DNA from: Acheta domesticus
Lineage: Eukaryota > Arthropoda > Insecta > Orthoptera > Gryllidae
DNA: 64,000 nt
NCBI GenBank assembly: GCA_031308135.1
Contig: JAHLJT010000631.1
Location: forward strand, 173,683,282 to 173,747,281
Direction: 5' to 3'
Notes under the pieces: generated by a model
Told to the model about the DNA's origin: nothing
What the model saw: the letters and a program-made list of their open reading frames with translations, nothing else
Database searches by the model: none
In this document: positions 47,801 through 60,770 of the stretch, in pieces
Numbering within the stretch: the first letter of the stretch is position 1
Layout: each line of letters begins with the position of its first letter
Position numbers and translations under genes: made by a program

Positions 47801-50800
47801 CCTCGTCACACCACCCCCGCCGTCTCCACCGACACCGTTCCCGTCCCCATCGCCGCCGTCGCCATCGCCACCACTGCGGGCTTGAACTAAAACGAGTCGT
47901 TCTGCGTCATTTACGTCTGAAGCGACGACTCACTGGGGCTGCCGTTGCTCCGTAGTTCAATGGCTACCTCAAGTTCAAACAGCTTCCAGTGGCCGTGGAG
48001 TTTATCTTCACATCAAATGTATATTTGGGTCTACATTCTGAGGAAAATCTGTTTCACTCGCGTGTTACCACATGATTTGTAGAATTAGGAACAGATACAG
48101 TTCCGATACCAAGAAATCTATGAACGGCTCGTTTTGGCATGTGAATATCATAGATCTTTTGAAAGTGAATTAAGTATGCGAGTATTATTACTAAAATTAT
48201 TCTTGCCGCAGATGATGCATTTTTCCAAAATGACATATATATATACAATAATAACGTTTAATGTGTCACAATTACGTTATGCTCCGGAATATCTCTGAGA
48301 TCACTCAAAATATTTGACCGTTTAAATACATGACTTATACGTAACTTTCTATCATGTTATTTTAAAAAAATTGTATTTTGTATCTTTAAAAGGAAGGTGG
48401 AGCATTGCTTCCATGCTCCCCTCCAAAGCTGTTATTGCATCTACTCTCATGTATAATTTTAAAAGCAGAAAGTTCTCCTGCTTTTAACTTTGACAAAAGC
48501 AACTCCGACACAAAACTCGAATGCAGACCACGGCCTATCTGTCTGAAGGAATGAAAAGCATCGTGTTTATATATTTATAGTGACTTTTCTTCCTATTGTT
48601 GCAGAATGTTTGCTCTCTATAAATTATTTGAGACAGAAATAATCTAAATTTTAAAATAAATAATCACAAGCAGAAGTTGTGATCAGCACTACAAGTTTGA
48701 CCATCGTGAATCATTCGCAGCATGTTTCTCTCCCATCGAAGTTCGTTGGAGGCCGCTTTGCTTCGCCTTCATCGTGTCCTCTGATTGGTGCAATTGAAGA
48801 CTTCTCGCTTCGTCCAATTGAAACCCTCGTCGCTTCAACATGCTAAGCATTCGAGAAGCTTAATAAACGGAGCAATTTAAAAAATAACATTTAATTAGAA
48901 AATTCGCTTTACAATTTCAATATACAATTTTATTTTTTCTTGTGTAATTGTATATTGATTTAAATCGGAGACTAGAAGCACCCAATTAGAAAATGAAAAA
49001 TAATTTGTTCACTGACTTCTGTGTCCCAAAAGATAAACATATTTTCCAACTTTTTAACAAATGAACTTGCTACAGTCCACGAAATTAACTCATTCGCGAG
49101 CGTCGCTTTTTTTGTGATTAAAAAAGTGTGTTGATTTTCAGAACTTTGCAATAGCTCGACTGAAACATTTTCAAGTGCATGTGTTACCTTAAAGCAGTAT
49201 AACTAAGGAAAGTGTGTTGGAGATAATTGACAGGTATTTATTAGGGTGTCCACACATCTTAAAGTTTTGTCGCTGAGGTTTTTCATCTATCCTTCCGTCA
49301 TTTGGAACGAAATCTGCGCATTATGTTCCTACAACTTCACCTTCATCTAAAGCCCGTAACTGTCGAAGCCACACTGTCCTTCACTGAAAAAGGTGCCTTT
49401 GCTACTTTTCAACCACAACGTACTTGTTACGCCCCAAGTTGTGATGCTCGAGTGGCGTATCACTAAAAAGGAATCTTGTGCGCAAACAATGATCTACATA
49501 TCGCGAACAGTCACGTTAGTTCATAATACAGTTATAACGTAGTGCTTAGAAATGTTGATTTTCCACAGAATTTTTCATTCTATTATAATTGTATGAAAAA
49601 CGCAAATATTAAAAATTGAATATTAGGCTTGTCAACATTTCCATCAGAACACACCCAAAATGGTGCGTAATGATTTGTTAAGAAGAGTTTACTTTCAGAA
49701 ACACGAAATCAAGAGCAATTCAGAATTAATTAACTTACTCTTCATTACAATACAAGCATATATTCTGTGATTCGAATTATATTGAGAAGATTCTTTGCTT
49801 GGATATTAATTGTAGGAGACGTAAATACTGGAGTTGCTTGGTGCATATTGTAGAGATTCCATAAATCTGTAATTAAGTAGTGACATTTTGTGTCTTCGTA
49901 ACTTGAAATCTTGGAGATCCATTTTTTCAATGCACGTGCATTCCTATTCTGAAACGAGAAATATTTGTTGCTTTTAGGATAAGTAGTGATGCGAACAGAT
50001 TGTATCAGACTGTGTGATGTGTGGATTGCGTGGATCTTGTTTCAAGTCTCGTCTGATGTTTCTCAGGAAAATATCCTCCAATTCCAACGACGATAAGGCC
50101 ACTGTCTTATCATAGTCTTCTAAAACCAGAAAAGCGACCAAAACCTAAATGCTTGATAAATGATAATATTCTCAGAAATGAATGCGCATTTTCATGAGCT
50201 TAGAGGCAAGTTCATTCAACCCATGAGTTAAGAAGTGAAGTGCTTAGACGCAGTGAATTACTTATCTCCATTAAAAGACGAGCTGTCACCACATTCTGAT
50301 CGAAGTAACGTGAAGAGGTCTCTAAGAGCAAACTGACGATTCCTGACGATGCTACGTGATCTGAAGCGCTCTCCTGAGCTTAACTTCTAAGCTGGACAAA
50401 TTAAATCGTCCCAATAAACCCTCAACTAAGCTAATGACTCTACTGTACTAAATACTGACTACTAAATATTGGACTGCACGAAGTCAGTTTCTAAACATAA
50501 AATTGTCATAAGAACGTCACCAATGGTGTGGAAATAACGGACAGAGACGAAATTCTCAAAAAGGACGCTGATTTTCAAAACGTAGAAAATGTTCTGGAAA
50601 ATGCATTACTACGAATACTAAAATTCTTCCCATCCAGATTACTTATTGGAAATATCGCAGAATCATATTGCCATTTATAGATTAAGAACAGTATTTCTCC
50701 ACCATTCTAAAAAAAGAGAATTTCCTACTTGCCCATACTATCTTTTCTCGTTGCAGAGAGGGCGTTTGAGAACGCAACCGAAACTTAGTGGATGTGCCGA

Positions 50801-52769
50801 CGACCTATATGGACCTAAATCTCTGATGGCACATCATTTCTTTCTGTTCCAAAATCCAAAATTTTGTCAGCCTCTCAGCATCGCACAGTCCGAGGTCACA
50901 CGATTCCCTGGTGACGTGGGCGACTTCCAGGAACCGGTTTACGGTTTGCAGCGGTGGTGCATTCGTATTGTTGATATAGTGACTGAACAGCGAGAGGTAG
51001 AAGACGGCTCTTGTTTCAAGACGAAATATTTATGGTGCGCAGTGCGACAAACAGATTAGGAGCAGGCATTCGCGAGAAAACTTGGCACGCAAAAGAGTAC
51101 ATGTAAATCTCAAGACTTGCAACAACATGCGGGGAGACGAGAAAATAGAACCGCACTTATTTTGAGCAACCGTTGATTTTCAGATATCAGAGTGAAGTAG
51201 GGCACTTTGCAAATCATTATTCTGGAATATATACACATCATTTTTAGAATGAGTGATAACGTATAAACGTTCCAACATGAGTAACGTCATGTTCACACCC
51301 ACAACTCGTGCTTAAAATAACTGCGTACAAGATTGGCAATCAACCATACTTCCTTCAGTTCCTTTTCAGACTCTGGTGTGATTCTCCGACGACCAGAAAA
51401 GTGTTTACTTAATTTTTCATTTTATACAAAAACATAACATATACATAAAATATTTGTGTTTATAAAGAGATGACCTGAAAACTTTCAACATTTGTGGATT
51501 AAGAAACAACTTCAGTGCACTGTAAATGGGCCAAATACCTTAAATAAGTAAAAATTAGAACTTGAAAATTCATCCGCTCCAAAAAAGTGTAGTAAGTAGA
51601 GAAAACTTAAAGTAACACGTACGTGATTCTGAACTCGTAAAAATTCACTCATTAGCTAATCTGTTCTAAAACCACCTCCTCGACCCACATGTTACGTAAT
51701 AATGTATCTACGGCGGTGCGTCCATCGCATGGAGAAGTCCACACGAGCCAATGTTTTAATTCTTTTAATTATAGAATAAACGGTTATCTTGTTAAAAAGA
51801 ACGAACAAAAAATAATCTAGTTATTACTGAGCCAATGTGTTCAGAACTTGCGGGACGAATTACTAAATCCACTGTCACGCAAGAAACATGTCTGGATGCA
51901 TTCCTAATCATACATATTTGAATACAGTACATACTACATCCTTAACTTGGAAAATACTTTGCTGTTTAGAATAACGAAGATGGATACAAGTTAAATATAT
52001 AACTTTAAAAATGAATAATGTAATAAATAGTGTCACGTAAAAATACAACAGATTCGAAAGAGACATATGTGCTCTAAGACGAAGATAACATATGACAAAT
52101 CCAAATAAAGTAACGTACGAAGAACGTTCGATGTGAACCTGAACATAACTGAAAGAATGAGATGAACAGCATCTAGTACTCATAAATTGAGTTGTTTTAT
52201 AACAACGTAGCAAATTATCTTGTTGGCTGCCTTTACTCTCATACTTTTAAGGAATATAAGTATGGAGAAATTTCTTCAAGGGGAGACTAAAACAGTTATT
52301 CTTCATTATAAAAAACAGAATAAAAAACTATGACGTCAAGTAATTTTAACGTTTTAAATAATGATGATAATAATAATATACACAATCATTCGGTGGATTT
52401 TATGTGTGGACCACAAAACCCAATGTTCCAATAACAGATTCTACGCATAATTAGAAAAAATCGCAATTTAGAGCAACATTTCTGTAATTACAATATGAAT
52501 GAAAATCCACATTAATTTTAACAGATTGGAGTAACAGATTGGCTGTAATTGTAACACATTTTGAATCTCCAATTTCCGAATGAATACCGATTAATAAATA
52601 CCGTATAATTAGGCTAGAAAATGATTCGAGCAATACAGTGTCTACTACTAAAGCCGAAAAATTGCATATAATCACTAACAAAGTGAATTAACTTCGTTAA
52701 AAACGATCGTCTCGAAATTCAAAGTGAAAAACTAACTACGCCGCTCTGCAATTGGTTTTAGTGGCGGTC
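47801..52769. other. Long AT-rich stretch without recognised gene
   Basis: A + frame of 137 codons at 50646-51059 has mixed composition but no recognised domain and no flanking splice sites convincing enough to call. Only the 13-bp hairpin at 48917 stands out. Confidence 0.45.
48917..48958. repeat. Perfect 13-bp inverted repeat
   Basis: TCAATATACAATT (48917-48929) and AATTGTATATTGA (48946-48958) with a 16-base loop. It could form a hairpin. AT-rich and isolated. Confidence 0.6.
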
Positions 52770-53240
52770 CACACCTCGGTAGCAAAGTGGCTGCCTTGAT
52801 CGCGGCGCGGAGAATCCCAGTGGCAACAGCTCGGGCGGGCGGGGACGATCGGAACGAACGCGTCCTCATTAGTCACGGTGCCGCCGCAGATCGCCTGCCC
52901 ATTGCGGGGAAAGGATCGCCAGCGATTCCGCATCGCGCGGGGTGGCGCGGGGAGGGGCGGGGGGCAGCATCTCGTGTGGAGTATCGACCCGAAGAGAAAC
53001 GCCAGTCGTTTGAAGCGGAATGGCGCCCGCCTTGATGAAGTCGCTGAGAGGCCTGTCCCGCCGACCGCTGGACGAGCGCGGCCCCGCAGAGGGCCCACTC
53101 CACTTCACTCCACTCCACGCCCCTCCCTCTCCCCTCTCTCCTCCACCCACGCGCGGCACGCCGCCCCCGCTGCGACGACAAATGCCGTGCAGTCTGTCAT
53201 CCGTCCAAACACACCAAAGCGCAAAGCAGGCGAACAAAGG
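52770..53240. promoter_or_regulatory. CpG island, candidate promoter
   Basis: CpG-rich from GCAAAGTGGCTGCC to the end of a possible first exon. It has GC-rich and pyrimidine-rich stretches (CTCCACTTCACTCC-like words at 53095-53145). No CRE, CCAAT or TATA motif stood out. Confidence 0.42.
53020..53239 (+). other. Candidate first coding exon
   Basis: ATG at 53020 with G at -3 and +4. The frame is open to AACAAAG/GTAACC at 53239/53240, a donor of moderate strength. The translation would be about 73 residues, starting MAPALMKSLRGLSRR and then Pro/Ser-rich. Overlapping frames on both strands are also open owing to GC content, so this is only a candidate; no downstream exon was found. Confidence 0.25.
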
Positions 53241-54327
53241 TAACCGCCCAAGATATCTTGTTTTCATTTCAGTTTCTACAGTTTAACATATTATTTTAAA
53301 AGATATAGAATTATATTATAATAAATTGAAGATGGAACCCGAAAACGAAACGACCATTGACTTGTTCAACTGGAAATTTCAGTTTCGTCATGAAGATTTA
53401 TACCTTCCCTACTTTTTTCTTTACAGAATGTTGCATTGAAAAGTAGCTAGATAATGTGTCATGTTCGATTTAATACAACTATCTGTGTTTGGAAGCGAGA
53501 GAAACACGTGCGAACAACATCCATGGTTTTTTCTCCTACGTTCATACGTATCCACATTTTACTTTTCGGCCACTTTGTAACTATAGTGCTCCATTGAATT
53601 CCCATGGACAAGCTATACAATGCAGATTATAAGTACTATTGCTGTTGAACGCCATTAAATAAATCAATTCAGCATTTCTAAGCGCATTATTGGCAAAATA
53701 TGCAATAAAACGGTCGATTTTACTCAAGTAGTTTCTCGTGTAGTCTAAAAAAATTAAACATTTATTTTAATATCAACAATCTCGATTTTATTGAGAGGTT
53801 TACACGCGTTATCTGAGCTATTAGAAGAGTATAATTTGAAATATAATAATTATAATACAACTGATACAAATGGTGAGAGAGAATTTATGCTTCCCATCTT
53901 CATTGACAAGCAAGTCTATACGATTTTCTTCGGAGAAATAGGTGGAGAAATGAACCGTACTTTGTAAATGAAAATATAATTTTCTGTTTCACCTAATCTA
54001 TGGTAGCGAGGACAATGGAACTGGCCACCAGGTCAGTTCTTAGTAAACTCTCTCTCCAACGTTTTAGTTTACAAGCCTGGGATTTACTTGGGCACAATAC
54101 GTTGAGAGAATACGTAAAATACGTTGTGAACGAAAGTGCCTACAGTAGTTTTGGTGCAACAGTAGTAGGGTCAATGAGACGGTCCAAGGTGGTTGATGAG
54201 GTGACATCACGCATATCTGGACGGGGTTTTACGTGACCTTACGATCCCCGTGTTCATTAATACCCTTATGTTGATGAAGCCATGACATTTGAGGAACCTT
54301 CGAAATAACTAAATGAGTGATGTTTCT
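53241..54327. other. AT-rich DNA, nothing recognised
   Basis: No repeat or exon seen. Confidence 0.5.

Positions 54328-54364
<37 letters not shown>
54328..54364. repeat. (GT)n microsatellite
   Basis: About 17 perfect GT units, at the left edge of a SINE-A copy in the place where other copies have GTGTGTGTG-like sequence; it probably expanded from the SINE. Confidence 0.92.
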
Positions 54365-54366
<2 letters not shown>

Positions 54367-54625
54367 GGGAGAAACTGGGACGTCGATTAGAAATGAAAGA
54401 TTATTCGTTGCCCGTTTGTTAGGTATTCGCCTGGTACTGATCGGAGAATTCACGGAAAACTACCGATCACATCAGACGGCCACTATAATTCTCTTCCAGA
54501 TAGTGACTGAATTTGACCAAGCTACGTGGCCGAGTCGGAAATTCGTCATCGTCGGAACTCGAACCCTAGGACCTCCCAACCAGAGACTTTGCAGTAGCAC
54601 CAGTTGACCTGAGATAACTCAGGAT
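54365..54625 (-). mobile_element. SINE-A copy 8, head half
   Basis: TTGTTAGGTATTCGCCTGG, GGAAAACTACCGATCA, AATTCTCTTCCAGATAG, and the B-box complement GGAACTCGAACCC at 54554-54566, which is intact on the minus strand (GGGTTCGAGTTCC). It ends near GATAACTCAGG. Confidence 0.82.
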
Positions 54626-56929
54626 GTCGAAATAATTGGTACCTAAATTGTTGCATTTTTTCAAATCATTACAATATCCAAATTCAAAATGCATTTCATA
54701 CGATGAAGATGCGATTCAGTATTCCATGCGTACCTGCGTTTTTTATTACTTGTCCTACAGAATTTTCTCAATTGTAAATGCCTTGTTGTTTTACTGAACG
54801 GTCCTTGTAACACACAAACAATATTAACAATAATCACTAACTTCTATTATTTTTTAAAAGAAAACCATTAATGACCTTTTAAATGCCCGATGTAATCAAG
54901 ACATATTGGTTATGATCTTTAATCGGATTATTTAGTGCATCTCATTGCTTCTTGAATGTGATCTGCATTAGGTTCATGACTAAGAAGACGACAATGTGAA
55001 TGTGCATCTCTATCTTCTTCTTCAAAACATGTCTACGTCGCCGATTTTGTCTTGGAATGAAGAGATCCCGACCCTCGAGAAAGCATAGTCTTAAGGTGGT
55101 TTCGAAAATTAATAGCTAAGCAAAAAGAGCTTTTGATGAAAAAGAACCAGTATAAATGGATATGCACAAAAAACCGTACAGGTGGTATGAGATTTTAGGG
55201 GGAATAACTGCGAAACACATGACAGTATAAACGGTATTTGGAAGTGAAACGTTCTTGGGAAACGATGTCAAACTTGCATTTTAGAATAGATGTTTTATTA
55301 AACTATTAGCAGCGTACTAAAAAATAACAAAGAATATCTATTCTGGCTCTTCTGCAGACATAAGTTATGCAAGAACCAGTGTTGTAATAATGGTATTTAG
55401 TCTCTGGATTAAGTGAATATTTGATAAACATTGAAGACAAAAATAAAGGGATTTCTTTTCGTAGTATTTCGCAAAACTCTTCTACGATTTTTGGACAAAT
55501 TTTCAACCCGACGCAAAACTCAAAACTCCTTAACATTTCCACTGTCGAACGACAACGAACTATGGTACAATTTAGGAGGGAAACTTGTTAATTCGGAAAA
55601 GCACTCATGTCTGCAACAATTTTCGCATTATAGAAGTGTTTAAGACACATACATGAATTGAACTGAAATTTGCATACGCCAGTTTTTGTCTATATGAGAT
55701 AAGTATGAATTGGAGAATTATTTTTTTGTTTTTAAACAAGGTTTTTGAGTTACGAGACTTTTCAAATTTCACAAATATTTGTTTACTTGCTAATGGCAAA
55801 ACTCATTAGAATGCGAGATTCTCAAGTAACCATTACGTATGCGTTCTACTTTCATCGTTAAACTGAAAGAAAGCAGCAATTACACATTGTTTTTCACGAA
55901 ACTCTTCCGGCTGTTGTTGTCCCCGCGCCTTCAATTATGTACTTGACAAAGTGTCTATGGCTCCTTTACGGTCGTGGCAACTGCACGTCGCCACTCCGCA
56001 CACACGGTCGGATAGCCTTACACCATGTGTTAGGCTATGCCGCGTCCTGTGCAGGCACGCAAAGCGGACGACAGCCCGTCAAAGAGTCGAGCTACAAAGT
56101 TAAACGCGAAAGAGAATGCGCGAGTCGTGTGCGAGTGGTCAAAGCGACGCACGACGCAATGCTCACGATCCAAGTGGCAGAGGCGATCGATGCCGCATCC
56201 ACAAACGCGTTTGTGTGCTCCGTGCGTGGCAGCGAATGTCTGTTCCTTGTACGTGAACAATGTTGTTATTATTATAATCAGCTCATTAACCGAGCCTTTG
56301 CTTGCTTTAACAGCCTCTTCCACTCTTCGTTGGGGGTTGGGGGGCATACACACGTTCGCAGTTCGCCTCGATGGATCTGCACTGGAGTCTCACATATTTT
56401 ATTTTCTGAACTAAGTGATCTTTTGCTTCATTACTAGAAGAATAAAATGGTTCATTCTTACTCTGTAATAAGATTGAATAACTACGCATCATTAAAAGCT
56501 AGGGTGGTATGAAGTCGGGGACTACTCATTCCACGCCCTAATCAACAGCAAGAGTAGGTAATGAGGAGGGCCATTTGCATTTCTTGGCAATACTCTCACT
56601 TGCAACGATTCTTTGCTTGCTGTCTCGTGATTTATATCAAGTTGGAAAAGAGCATCAAATGGTAGTCAACAATATCAGGCATTAACTAAGTTACTTGGCA
56701 TGTTCTGAATTTCCACAAAAACTTAAGTTTCTGTTTCAAGAAATGTCACTTAATTACGAAACAGAATTGAGAAAGTATGTTTTTTATTGTAATGTTCATA
56801 AAATTGGTACATTATATTGCCTTCTCGTATACGCATGTACTTGCGGAGTAATACAATAGTATGCAGGAAGTTATGTAATGCTGCGGAAAATTGATTTCGA
56901 GATTTTAATGGAAACATTTTTTGCGGTCC
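54626..56929. other. Spacer with one CpG-richer patch
   Basis: 55970-56240 has more CpG than its flanks, with a small inverted repeat AGCCTTACAC/GTGTTAGGCT (about 56014-56036). Overlapping open frames on both strands show no domain. Confidence 0.4.
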
Positions 56930-57490
56930 CTGTTATAAAAAGTGCTTTTCTCAAAACGACCTCCAGTCCATCTTTGTGTGATCAACGCTAGCGCCTAAAC
57001 TTTTCGTAGGATTGTTGCATAAAGGTACATTCATCTATCCTCCTGAACTGGCGTGAGGCTCTCCGAGTTTGAAACTAATTCTTTGAATTTTGGATATACG
57101 TTTTTACAAGGAATCCCTGGAACATTTTCAAAAGTTTCTAAAACATGGCTCGAATGTTTTCATTAATATTATTGTAAGAATAAACTGAAACACACATAAT
57201 TTGACATTGGTTTGATTTTCACGGTTACCCCTGGATTTTGAAAATTAAATAAGTGTGAAAATTGATTGGACCTCTCGTACAACTAACTTTATGAAAAAAC
57301 GGGGGTGTTGTTCCCTAACTGAAATTTGTTTTCCAAAATTCTTTAATTAATTTAATGCACATTTTTGAAAATATTTGTAGTATTTGCAAAATTGAGTGAA
57401 ATATGAGCAATATTAAAAATAATTAAAATAAGATTTTCTCAAAAATCTGTCCTAATTTCATTCTTCAAAATTTTTGTGAGGCTAGTCCTA
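56930..57490. repeat. Unclassified dispersed repeat, copy 2
   Basis: It is collinear with the left half of the repeat at 20230-21490, with recognisable anchors near 56985, 57121 and 57219. It is strongly diverged, so old. A SINE-A fragment directly follows it. Confidence 0.6.
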
Positions 57491-57504
57491 AATGTATCAA
57501 TTAA

Positions 57505-57640
57505 CATGATAGATACGGAACGACTGAGTTCGACCTCGCTAATGTCAAAAATCCTGACACTGTCGGGACTCGAATTAGGTCCTCGCGGTCAGAGGCACTG
57601 CAGTGACATCGGTTGATGACCTGAGCCACGTTTGGAAGGA
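57505..57640 (-). mobile_element. SINE-A copy 9, head fragment
   Basis: GACTGAGTTCGACCTCGCTA, TGTCGGGACTCGAATTAGG, CAGAGGCACTGCAGTGACAT and GACCTGAGCCACG. The last gives a TGGCTCAGGTC-type A-box region on the minus strand. Confidence 0.8.
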
Positions 57641-58119
57641 AGTGACTCTACTTCTGATGAAAATATAAATTTGCCTCTTTGAACATGTAGTTGTATTACT
57701 TAACTTGTGTGAGTAGAAATGCATCAATCAGATCTGATTTTTTTTGCAATCTGAAGACATTTCTTAGCAACCCTGACTGTCGGTTACATTTCATCTGAAA
57801 GATTCCTAGAATCATGTGATCAACCTTCTTCCCTCAGATGAGCACCCAGTTTCCAGAGGAAGAGAAAAGTTATCCATCTCTAATAAGAAATGCAATATGT
57901 TTCCGGGAACAGAGAAGCAATAAGAAACGTAGATGAGGGAATTACCTGCGTTAACAACACAACAGCAAAAAACTGGATGAAATTCTTCTCCGTTTACAAG
58001 CACTTTCGCTTCTCCCCAATATTCAACGGGCCACCAAAAGATTTCAACGTCGGACGAGTCGTAAACGTAACCTAACCTAACATTTTCGAATGAACAAAAA
58101 ATCCCATTTCACGTCCTTT

Positions 58120-58310
58120 GCCTGAGTGACCACGCGTCCTGATCGAGGTCGCCGGTGGCGCAGCCAGCGGGCAATGGAAGCACCGACAAAACCGCGCCCG
58201 CTAAAGCGATTACTGATCGCGCGGTCGCTATTAACGCGCGGAAATGCACTTTCACCCCGAGAGCGCCCCCACCCCCACAGGTTTTCAACCGTTCGGCACC
58301 GAAGGCACTC
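58120..58310. promoter_or_regulatory. Small CpG-rich segment
   Basis: About 190 bp with many CpGs (GATCGCGCGGTCGC, AACGCGCGG). On the + strand CCCCCACCCCCACAG/G at about 58280 resembles a splice acceptor. Function uncertain. Confidence 0.22.
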
Positions 58311-59464
58311 ATAGTGCTTGCATCACACCCCAAACTGGTTTTGCTTGTGCATTGTCCTAAATTCCTGCTTACACGTAAATGTTTCATTGTAAATGTAAAA
58401 TCATGTAAATTTCAATGCTGATTTTTACTCCTTCACATTGGCGAAGAGAGTTGGCATTTTTAGCCAAGATTAACAAGAAGGGACAAACTGAAACGTTCCA
58501 AGAGGTATTCGGTGGATTTTCAAGTTTATCGGATTTTTTATTCTATTGAAGTATCAGAACTCTTAAAAGTAATATCAGATTTTAAAGACACATTTATTTT
58601 ACAACCTGAAGTCAATGTAGATCGTGCTATTTACTCGAAAATTGGCTGTAGACTATTGGTGAAGTAAACCTAATTACATTTAAACAGAAAACTTCCAGAG
58701 AGTTTCTTTTCAATTAATGTCAGACATTAGCAACAGAAATCACTTCCAATTAATTAAATTACTTCCACCACTTTAAAATGTGTTTGCTCCTCTTTTCAAA
58801 AGTTGGGCTTTATTTTGCTTTGTGACGATGTCGCAATTAAATTCGCGAGGTACACGACTCGTTACTGACAGGCGTATGATGTAAGAGGAAATGCTATGGT
58901 TTCTAACGCCTCAGCAGATATATTCCGAGAACACGTTTGGCCGTTATTGGCAATTTTCTTTACTTAGTTTTTATTTAATTAATCTTCTCCCATTCACATT
59001 AACGGTTTTAAGCCTGGTGTTGGAGTATTCGAAGTGTCGTGAAAACGTGAGATTGCAAAATATCCTTTACTGAATCACTGACATGAGCTTTATGTATAAA
59101 AATGTGAACAGCCAGAAACTTATTAAATAAATGATGGTCTTGGGGCAGTAACAAGGTATGCTTGACCAGCCACAGCATACCTCGCACTATTCAAAACTTA
59201 CATCTGGATTTTTAGTGAAAGTGTCTTTTATGCGGTTTCTGTATACGTCTTGATCATATAAATGAATGACTTTAGTCAGAAACAAGATGAGGCACACTTC
59301 GAGCAAAATCAAGGTATTAACATTCACGAATAGCAGGAGTCTTGTTGTGGGTGGTGTAGCTAATTTTGTTAGTACTCCACGCCCTTCAAATGTTTAGCCT
59401 GATTTCCCCAGCGTTTAACTCGCAAACCCCTCCTCTGACAGTTTTCATCGCAACTTGCTTGTCG

Positions 59465-59720
59465 CCCTGTGCGATGCGATATTACGGCGCAGCTCTCGAA
59501 AGGCTCTCGAAAGCGAGCGGGCGAGGCCTCGAGGCGGGTGGCGAAGTGGCTCCAGATTCCGGCGTCCAACCTCAGGAAATATTCGCGTACTTATTTGACA
59601 CCGGCGAGAGCTCTCAGAGGCGAAGTGGCTAATGGAGGCTTGCGCCCTGCCCCTCCCGCACCGCCGCAGAGCACTCTGCCCGCCCGCCCCCCACGGTACA
59701 CTTTGCGAGGAGTGCCTTAC
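59465..59720. promoter_or_regulatory. Small CpG-rich segment
   Basis: CpG-rich stretch with short direct repeats (AAGGCTCTCGAAAG-like, GGCGAAGTGGCT twice at about 59540 and 59620). No recognised gene. It may be a small island or a GC-rich repeat. Confidence 0.25.
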
Positions 59721-60726
59721 ATCACTAATCCCACTGTGTCGGATTTGCGCTGGTTTCCAGGATCCCGTTTTGAGAAAAACACCTGCATCCATGCGACGAT
59801 TTTCTCTTTCAAATTTTGCGATAAGTTTGGTCTGAAGACTTTTCATGAACAGTTAAGTTTGATGTGTCATACACCTCTTAAGATTTTACAAGTGATATTC
59901 CATAAAGTCATAAACAGCACTTTGGGCATTGTTCTAAACACATGTCGGGTAAATTATAAATCCAGCTATGTAGCATAAATATTACAATTAGGGACGTCAG
60001 TATTAAAGTTTTATTATTTTTTCAATGAGTTTTCCCGAACAATATGTGTACAATTTCATGGAGGTATTTTTAATATAACTACCATTTTCAGAAAATAACA
60101 TTTATATTTTCACTTTGTTTGGCAAATACAAATGAAATAAATAATAAATACAAGTAAACAAAATAATGTATTAATTATTTATCGCATGGCTCGACGGCAT
60201 GGAGACCACCAGAGGCGGTGGTTCCGCAGTTCGCTTCTAGTTAGCGGTTTTAAATCGCAAATAAATGCAAAAGCAATGAGCGGCGTGACCGACAAAATGT
60301 TTTTAATACACTGTGGTGATGGGATGGAAAAATTCAAGGCAAGGGAAATGGTAAATTCCGAAAAAACTGTTCCGAACCCTTTTTCTTCGAGAATTTTACA
60401 CAGGGCACTAGAACTAGAACCATGTAACCCCCAGACGGAGGGTGGGCGGTTTGACCACTATCACAAACACCCTAAAAATTACTGTTAAATTTAATGTTAA
60501 TTTATTATATCCGCAGTAAATTTCAGTACACAACTGTTTATTGTCACCCAACGTAGATATAGTTTATTTGGAAGAGAATACGTATTTCACTTTCTCGTTC
60601 TGTCACAGAAATACTCTTCTACCATTTTCCGGAAGACTCACGAAGAGTGAAGACTATTTCACCTAACATGAAGTTAATTCATGGAGCTGTTTAGTTTATT
60701 TAAATTTTGAAAACTGTATTACCTTA

Positions 60727-60770
60727 AACTGGGTAACGTAGTTATACTGGGTAACGTAGTACTAGGTAAC
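60727..60770. repeat. 18-bp tandem repeat, about 2.4 copies
   Basis: ACTGGGTAACGTAGTTAT, ACTGGGTAACGTAGTACT, then AGGTAAC. Confidence 0.8.

Noticed and set aside
46637..47890. Two overlapping + frames of over 400 codons (Pro/Ser/His-rich)
   Set aside because: The 33-bp repeat is open in all frames; two different frames are equally long and single-base insertions do not disrupt either.
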